The notes under the pieces are model-generated. The model was not told the origin of the DNA. It did no database searches and saw only the letters and a list, made by a program, of their open reading frames with translations. The translations under genes and the position numbers were made by a program. Positions 57,558 to 64,000 of a stretch of DNA of 64,000 bases are shown here, in pieces; the stretch's first letter is position 1; every line of letters begins with the position of its first letter. Origin of the DNA: Odontesthes bonariensis (Eukaryota; Chordata; Actinopteri; Atheriniformes; Atherinopsidae); the NCBI RefSeq assembly GCF_027942865.1, contig NC_134525.1, forward strand, positions 33,471,714 to 33,535,713, read 5' to 3'.

Positions 57558-58103
57558 CAGGACTTTGCTCATCGAGACTTTGCCCCTTCTCTGAAGAGCA
57601 GAGGATTGGCAATGTTATCTTCATACTGCTTTAAATGCCACATGTGTCACTGGCAACAACTCAAAGGTGAACCCTTCCTTACTTCCAATGGTAGGCAATA
57701 TAGCCCCACTCACCCCCACCTTTGACCCTCAACAGGATTAACTGGATATGAAAACTACATGCTTGTATGTCACAGGAACAAATTAAGTCTATCAGCAAAC
57801 CCTACCAGACACTGTTTGCAAAGTTGTAAGAGTCAACCAATGTGTTGCTCTTTTACTACCTTTTGAAGCCAATTGGTTTGGGGCCATACCGCTGGTGCTG
57901 TGACCAAGTCCTGAAAACCATAGCCAACAGCATCTACAGTAGAATTTCACAATGCAACCACATCAGGCCCACTGCATACATAGGTTTTAAAGTCATCTCT
58001 ATATCGTCAGTCTATGATGTAGACCTGGAGGAGTTTTTAGTGCATTCGTCTGTACGAAGTTGAGTTCGGGTTTGTGGCCAATCTTCTTACTTCTTGTTGT
58101 CTT

Positions 58104-58175
58104 GCGATGGTGGTATAGTGGTGAGCATAGCTGCCTTCCAAGCAGTTGACCTGGTTTCGATTCCCAGCCATCGCA
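58104..58175 (+). tRNA. tRNA-Gly(UCC), unit 92, G53T
   Basis: G53T only; no near T4. Confidence 0.88.
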
Positions 58176-58722
58176 CAGGACTTTGCTCATCGAGACTTTG
58201 CCCCTTCTCTGAAGAGCAGAGGATTGGCAATGTTATCTTCATACTGCTTTAAATGCCACATGTGTCACTGGCAACAACTCAAAGGTAAACCCTTCCTTAC
58301 TTCCAATGGTAGGCAGTATAGCCCCACTCACCCCCACCTTTGACCCTCAACAGGATTAACTGGATATGAAAACTACATGCTTGTATGTCACAGGAACAAA
58401 TTAAGTCTATCAGCAAACCCTACCAGACACTGTTTGCAAAGTTGTAAGAGTCAACCAATGTGTTGCTCTTTTACTACCTTTTGAAGCCAATTGGTTTGGG
58501 GCCATACCGCTGGTGCTGTGACCAAGTCCTGAAAACCATAGCCAACAGCATCTACAGTAGAATTTCACAATGCAACCACATCAGGCCAACTGCGTACATA
58601 GGTTTTAAAGTCATTTCTATATCGTCAGTCTATGATGTAGACCTGGAGGATTTTTTTAGCGCATTCGTCTGTACGAAGTTGAGTTCGGGTTTGTGGCCAA
58701 TCTTCTTACCTCTTGTTGTCTT

Positions 58723-58794
58723 GCGATGGTGGTATAGTGGTGAGCATAGCTGCCTTCCAAGCAGTTCACCTGGGTTCGATTCCCAGCCATCGCA
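58723..58794 (+). tRNA. tRNA-Gly(UCC), unit 93, G45C
   Basis: Only the variable-loop G45C; all stems and both boxes intact, so likely functional. No near T4. Confidence 0.93.
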
Positions 58795-59339
58795 GAGGAC
58801 TTTGCTCATTGAGACTTTGCCCCTTCTCTGAAGAGCAGAGGATTGGCAGTGTTATCTTCATACTGCTTTAAATGCCACATGTGTCACTGGCAACAACTCA
58901 AAGGTGAACCCTTCCTTACCTTAATGGTAGGCAGTAAAGCCCCACTCATCCCCACCTTTGACCCTCAACAGGATTAACTGGATATGAAAACTACATGCTT
59001 GTATGTCACAAGAACAAATTAAGTCTATCAGCAAACCCTACCAGACACTGTTTGCAAAGTTGTAAGAGTCAACCAATGTGTTGCTCTTTTACTACCTTTT
59101 GAAGCCAATTGGTTTGGGGCCATACCGCTGGTGCTGTGACCAAGTCCTGAAAACCATAGCCAACAGCATCTACAGTAGAATTTCACAATGCAACCACATC
59201 AGGCCCACTGCATACATAGGTTTTAAAGTCATCTCTATATCGTCAGTCTATGATATAGACCTGGAGGAGTTTTTAGTGCATTCGTCTGTACGAAGTTGAG
59301 TTCGGGTTTGTGGCCAATCTTCTTACTTCTTGTTGTCTT

Positions 59340-59411
59340 GCGATGGTGGTATAGTGGTGAGCATAGCTGCCTTCCAAGCAGTTGACCTGGTTTCGATTCC
59401 CAGCCATCGCA
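59340..59411 (+). tRNA. tRNA-Gly(UCC), unit 94, G53T, GGGCTATGC flank
   Basis: G53T in the lineage that elsewhere has a perfect body; T4 at +21. Confidence 0.88.
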
Positions 59412-59957
59412 GAGGGCTATGCTCATTGAGCTTTTCCCCCTTCTCTGTCGATCAGAGAATTGGCAATGTTATCTTCATACTGCTTTAAATGCCACAGGTG
59501 TCACTTGCAACAACTCAAAGGTGAACCCTTCCTTACCTTAATGCTAGGCAGTAAAGCCCCACTCATCCCCACCTTTGACCCTCAACAGGATTAACTGGAT
59601 ATGAAAACTACATGCTTTTATGTCACTGGAATAAAATAAGTCTATCAGCAAACCCTACCAGACACTGTTTGCAAAGTTGGACAAGTCAACAAATGTGTTG
59701 CTCTTTTACTACCTTTTGAAGCCAATTGGTTTGGGGCCATACCGCTGGTGCTGTGACCAAGTCCTGAAAACCATGGCCAACAGCATCTACAGTAGAATGT
59801 CACAATGCAACCACATCAGGCCAACTGCGTACATAGGTTTTAAAGTCATTTCTATATCGTCAGTCTATGATGTAGACCTGGAGGATTTTTTTAGCGCATT
59901 CGTCTGTACGAAGTTGAGTTCGGGTTTGTGGCCAATCTTCTTACCTCTTGTTGTCTT

Positions 59958-60029
59958 GCGATGGTGGTATAGTGGTGAGCATAGCTGCCTTCCAAGCAGT
60001 TCACCTGGGTTCGATTCCCAGCCATCGCA
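59958..60029 (+). tRNA. tRNA-Gly(UCC), unit 95, G45C
   Basis: Only G45C. First T4 about +205 (TGCTTTTATG). Confidence 0.93.
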
Positions 60030-60573
60030 GAGGACTTTGCTCATTGAGACTTTGCCCCTTCTCTGAAGAGCAGAGGATTGGCAGTGTTATCTTCATACTG
60101 CTTTAAATGCCACATGTGTCACTGGCAACAACTCAAAGGTAAACCCTTCCTTACTTCCAATGGTAGGCAGTATAGCCCCACTCACCCCCACCTTTGACCC
60201 TCAACAGGATTAACTGGATTTGAAAACTACATGCTTTTATGTCACAGGAATAAAATAAGTATATCAGCAAACCCTACCAGACACTGTTTGCAAAGTTGGA
60301 AAAGTCAACCAATGTGTTGCTCTTTTACTACCTTTTGAAGCCAATTGGTTTGGGGCCATACAAGGTGCTGTGACCAAGTCCTGAAAACCATAGCCAACAG
60401 CATCTACAGTAGAATGTCACAATGCAACCACATCAGGCCAACTGCGTACATAGGTTTTAAAGTCATTTCTATATCGTCAGTCTATGATGTAGACCTGGAG
60501 GATTTTTTAGTGCATTCGTCTGTACGAAGTTGAGTTCGGGTTTGTGGCCAATCTTCTTACTACTTGTTGTCTT

Positions 60574-60645
60574 GCGTTGGTGGTGTAGTGGTGAGCATAG
60601 CTGCCTTCCAAGCAGTTGACCTGGTTTCGATTCCCAGCCATCGCA
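60574..60645 (+). tRNA. tRNA-Gly(UCC), unit 96, A4T+A12G+G53T
   Basis: Adds to unit 84 a private A4T, giving U4/U69. Newest visible difference between the two 7,395 bp-offset blocks. Confidence 0.82.
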
Positions 60646-61191
60646 CAGGACTTTGCTCATCGAGACTTTGCCCCTTCTCTGAAGAGCAGAGGATTGGCAA
60701 TGTTATCTTCATACTGCTTTAAATGCCACATGTGTCACTGGCAACAAGTCAAAGGTGAACCCTTCCTTACTTCCAATGGTAGGCAGTATAGCCCCACTCA
60801 CCCCCACCTTTGACCCTCAACAGGATTAACTGGATATGAAAACTACATGCTTGTATGTCACAGGAACAAATTAAGTCTATCAGCAAACCCTACCAGACAC
60901 TGTTTGCAAAGTTGTAAGAGTCAACCAATGTGTTGCTCTTTTACTACCTTTTGAAGCCAATTGGTTTGGGGCCATACCGCTGGTGCTGTGACCAAGTCCT
61001 GAAAACCATAGCCAACAGCATCTACAGTAGAATTTCACAATGCAACCACATCAGGCCCACTGCATACATAGGTTTTAAAGTCATCTCTATATCGTCAGTC
61101 TATGATGTAGACCTGGAGGAGTCTTTAGTGCATTCGTCTGTACTAAGTTGAGTTCGGGTTTGTGGCCAATCTTCTTACTTGTTGTTGTCTT

Positions 61192-61263
61192 GCGATGGTG
61201 GTATAGTGGTGAGCATAGCTCCCTTCCAAGCAGTTGACCTGGGTTCGATTCCCAGCCATCGCA
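61192..61263 (+). tRNA. tRNA-Gly(UCC), unit 97, G30C
   Basis: C30/C40 mismatch; T4 at +21. Same as unit 85. Confidence 0.87.
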
Positions 61264-61808
61264 GAGGGCTATGCTCATTGAGCTTTTCCCCCTTCTCTGT
61301 CGATCAGAGGATTGGCAATGTTATCTTCATACTGCTTTAAATGCCACATGTGTCACTGGCAACAACTCAAAGGTGAACCCTTCCTTACCTTAATGGTAGG
61401 CAGTAAAGCCCCACTCATCCCCACCTTTGACCCTCAACAGGATTAACTGGATATGAAAACTACATGCTTGTATGTCACAAGAACAAATTAAGTCTATCAG
61501 CAAACCCTACCAGACACTGTTTGCAAAGTTGTAAGAGTCAACCAATGTGTTGCTCTTTTACTACCTTTTGAAGCCAATTGGTTTGGGGCCATACCGCTGG
61601 TGCTGTGACCAAGTCCTGAAAACCATAGCCAACAGCATCTACAGTAGAATTTCACAATGCAACCACATCAGGCCCACTGCATACATAGGTTTTAAAGTCA
61701 TCTCTATATCGTCAGTCTATGATGTAGACCTGGAGGAGTTTTTAGCGCATTCGTCTGTACGAAGTTGAGTTCGGGTTTGTGGCCAATCTTCTTACTTCTT
61801 GTTGTCTT

Positions 61809-61880
61809 GCGATGGTGGTATAGTGGTGAGCATAGCTGCCTTCCAAGCAGTTGACCTGGTTTCAATTCCCAGCCATCGCA
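61809..61880 (+). tRNA. tRNA-Gly(UCC), unit 98, G53T+G57A
   Basis: Same as unit 86; T4 at +58. Confidence 0.88.
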
Positions 61881-62426
61881 GAGGACTTTGCTCATCGAGA
61901 CATCGCCCCTTCTCTGAAGAGCAGAGGATTGGCAGTGTTTTCTTCATACTGCTTTAAATGCCACATGTGTCACTGGCAACAACTCAAAGGTGAACCCTTC
62001 CTTACTTCCAATAGTAGGCAGTTTAGACCCACTCACCCCCACCTTTGACCCTCAACAGGATTAACTGGATATGGACAATACATGCTTGTATGTCACAGGA
62101 ACAAATTAAGTCTATCAGCAAACCCTACCAGACACTGTTTGCAAAGTTGTAAGAGTCAACCAATGTGTTGCTTTTTTACTACCTTTTGAAGCCAATTGGT
62201 TTGGGGCCATACCGCTGGTGCTGTGACCAAGTCCTGAAAACCATAGCCAACAGCATCTACAGTAGAATGTCACAATGCAACCACATCAGGTGTACTGCGT
62301 ACAGAGGTTTTAAAGTCATCTCTATATTGTCAGTCTATGATGTGGACCTGGAGGAGTTTTTTGCGCATTCGTCCTTACGAAGTTGAGTTCGGGTTTGTGG
62401 CCAATCTTCTTACTTCTTGTTGTCTT

Positions 62427-62498
62427 GCGATGGTGGTATAGTGGTGAGCATAGCTGCCTTCCAAACAGTTGACCTGGGTTCGATTCCCAGCCTTCGCA
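62427..62498 (+). tRNA. tRNA-Gly(UCC), unit 99, G39A+A68T
   Basis: Same as unit 87. Confidence 0.85.
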
Positions 62499-63044
62499 AA
62501 GGGGTTTGCTCATTGAGACTTTGCCCCTTCTCTGAAGAGCAGAGGATTGGCAGTGTTTTCTTCATACTGCTTTAAATGCCACATGTGTCACTGGCAACAA
62601 CTCAAAGGTGAACCCTTCCTTACTTCCAATGGTAGGCAGTATAGCCCCACTCACCCCCACCTTTGACCCTCAACAGGATTAACTGGATATGGACAATACA
62701 TGCTTGTATGTCACAGGAACAAATTAAGTCTATCAGCAAACCCTACCAGACACTGTTTGCAAAGTTGTAAGAGTCAACCAATGTGTTGCTTTTTTACTAC
62801 CTTTTGAAGCCAATTGGTTTGGGGCCATACCGCTGGTGCTGTGACCAAGTCCTGAAAACCATAGCCAACAGCATCTACAATAGAATGTCACAATGCAACC
62901 ACATCAGGTCTACTGCGTACAGAGGTTTTAAAGTCATCTCTATATTGTCAGTCTATGATGTAGACCTGGAGGAGTTTTTTGCGCATTCGTCCTTACGTAG
63001 TTGGGTTCGGGTTTGTGGCCAATCTTCTTACCTCTTGTTGTCTT

Positions 63045-63101
63045 GCGATGGTGGTATAGTGGTGAGCATAGCTGCCTTCCAAGCAGTTGACCTGGGTTCG
63101 A
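63045..63101 (+). pseudogene. Truncated tRNA-Gly, unit 100 (57 nt)
   Basis: Same as unit 88. Confidence 0.95.
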
Positions 63102-63648
63102 GGAGGACTTTGCTCATCAAGACATTGCCCCTTCTCTGAAGAGCAGAGGATTGGCAATGTTTTTTTCATACTGCTTTAAATGCCACATGTGTCACTGGCA
63201 ACAACTCAAAGGTAAACCCTTCCTTACTTCCAATGGTAGGCAGTATAGCCCCACTCACCCCCACCTTTGACCCTCAACAGGATTAACTGGATATGAAAAC
63301 TACATGCTTGTATGTCACAGGAACAAATTAAGTCTATCAGCAAACCCTACCAGACACTGTTTGCAAAGTTGTAAGAGTCAACCAATGTGTTGCTCTTTTA
63401 CTACCTTTTGAAGCCAATTGGTTTGGGGCCATACCGCTGGTGCTGTGACCAAGTCCTGAAAACCATAGCCAACAGCATCTACAGTAGAATGTCACAATGC
63501 AACCACATCAGGCCAACTGCGTACATAGGTTTTAAAGTCATTTCTATATCGTCAGTCTATGATGTAGACCTGGAGGATTTTTTAGTGCATTCGTCTGTAC
63601 GAAGTTGAGTTCGGGTTTGTGGCCAATCTTCTTACTTCTTGTTGTCTT

Positions 63649-63720
63649 GCGATGGTGGTATAGTGGTGAGCATAGCTGCCTTCCAAGCAGTTGACCTGGT
63701 TTCGATTCCCAGCCATCGCA
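63649..63720 (+). tRNA. tRNA-Gly(UCC), unit 101, G53T
   Basis: Last tRNA of the window; G53T only. The spacer after it ends in the GCAGAGTTG variant that precedes C61A-class copies elsewhere, so a C61A copy probably follows beyond the window. Confidence 0.88.
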
Positions 63721-64000
63721 CAGGACTTTGCTCATTGAGACTTTGCCCCTTCTCTGAAGAGCAGAGGATTGGCAATGTTATCTTCATACTGCTTTAAATG
63801 CCACATGTGTCACTGGCAACAACTCAAAGGTGAACCCTTCCTTACTTCCAATGGTAGGCAGTATAGCCCCACTCACCCCCACCTTTGACCCTCAACAGGA
63901 TTAACTGGATATGAAAACTACATGCTTGTATGTCACAGGAACAAATTAAGTCTATCAGCAAACCCTACCAGACACTGTTTGCAGAGTTGTAAGAGTCAAC
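63721..64000 (+). repeat. Partial spacer at window end
   Basis: First 280 bp of the spacer after unit 101. Nothing in it departs from the other units. Confidence 0.9.

Larger units (their letters stand above)
51496..64000 (+). repeat. Tandem array of tRNA-Gly(UCC) units, right part (units 82-101 and a partial unit)
   Basis: The array resumes in phase directly after the transposon. The tRNA-to-tRNA distance across the insertion (49620 to 51959) is 2,339 bp, which is exactly 618 plus 1,715 plus the 6 bp target duplication. The array is still running at the window end, where about 280 bp of spacer follows the last tRNA. Confidence 0.98.

Noticed and set aside
1-64000. tRNA-derived SINE family
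   Set aside because: SINEs are dispersed with target duplications and a 3' tail. Here units are in strict head-to-tail phase with no tails or duplications.
1-64000. CRISPR-like or other spaced-repeat array
   Set aside because: The intervals are themselves repeated, the unit is over 600 bp and the tRNA is eukaryotic.

Overview
The window is almost entirely one tandem array. A ~618 bp unit carrying a single 72-nt tRNA-Gly(UCC) gene is repeated head to tail on the + strand from the first base to the last. I count 101 tRNA loci, here called units 1 to 101. Spacing between tRNA starts is 618 bp in most units, about 614 bp where a 4 bp spacer deletion occurs, and about 603 bp where the tRNA is truncated. 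The array is interrupted once, at 49781-51495, by a 1,715 bp DNA transposon with long terminal inverted repeats, flanked by a 6 bp target duplication. No host protein-coding gene is supported.

The tRNA is a eukaryotic type: internal A box and B box, no encoded CCA, T-run terminators, discriminator A73. As I remember human tRNA-Gly-UCC, it differs only by two compensated base-pair changes, so a vertebrate is likely. Large tandem tRNA arrays are known in fish and amphibians, but the species cannot be fixed from this window.

tRNA copies fall into discrete classes (canonical tRNA numbering). 19 copies are identical to the reference, and 4 more differ only by the tolerated G57A. 8 have A68T alone. 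15 carry G53T with G57 and C56 intact, some with further changes. 8 have G53T+G57A, and 11 have G53T+G57A+C70T, which creates a G3:U70 pair. 4 have G20A+G53T+C56T. 7 have C61A with G20A, 6 of them also with G39A. 6 have A14C+G39A+C56A+A68T. 10 are truncated after A58. The remaining 9 carry one to three other changes. Sixteen copies are both perfect and followed by a T4 terminator within 25 nt, so they are the best candidates for active genes.

Layout. Units 1-54 (to about 33.1 kb) are a patchwork of recurring blocks: I-B-C-D-E, H-T-C' and similar (I perfect, B A68T, C and C' G3:U70, D G53T, E C61A, H four-change, T truncated). Units 55-80 (33.1-49.4 kb) hold other lineages (G57A only, C56T, and copies whose 3' flank reads GGGCTATGCTC). 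Units 82-101 (51.5-64 kb) mix these, and the last 3.8 kb is a near copy of 52.8-56.6 kb. Blocks of 3 to about 12 units recur at fixed offsets (1,839; 1,852; 2,458; 3,088; 7,379; 7,395; 8,632; 11,733; 22,774; 32,544 bp). Four units are clear hybrids of two classes, the expected product of unequal crossing over. The array therefore behaves like a satellite with higher-order repeats whose monomer contains a tRNA gene.

The transposon holds a small two-exon gene on the - strand (77 codons) with consensus splice sites, a poly(A) signal and CCAAT boxes upstream. I do not recognise its protein.
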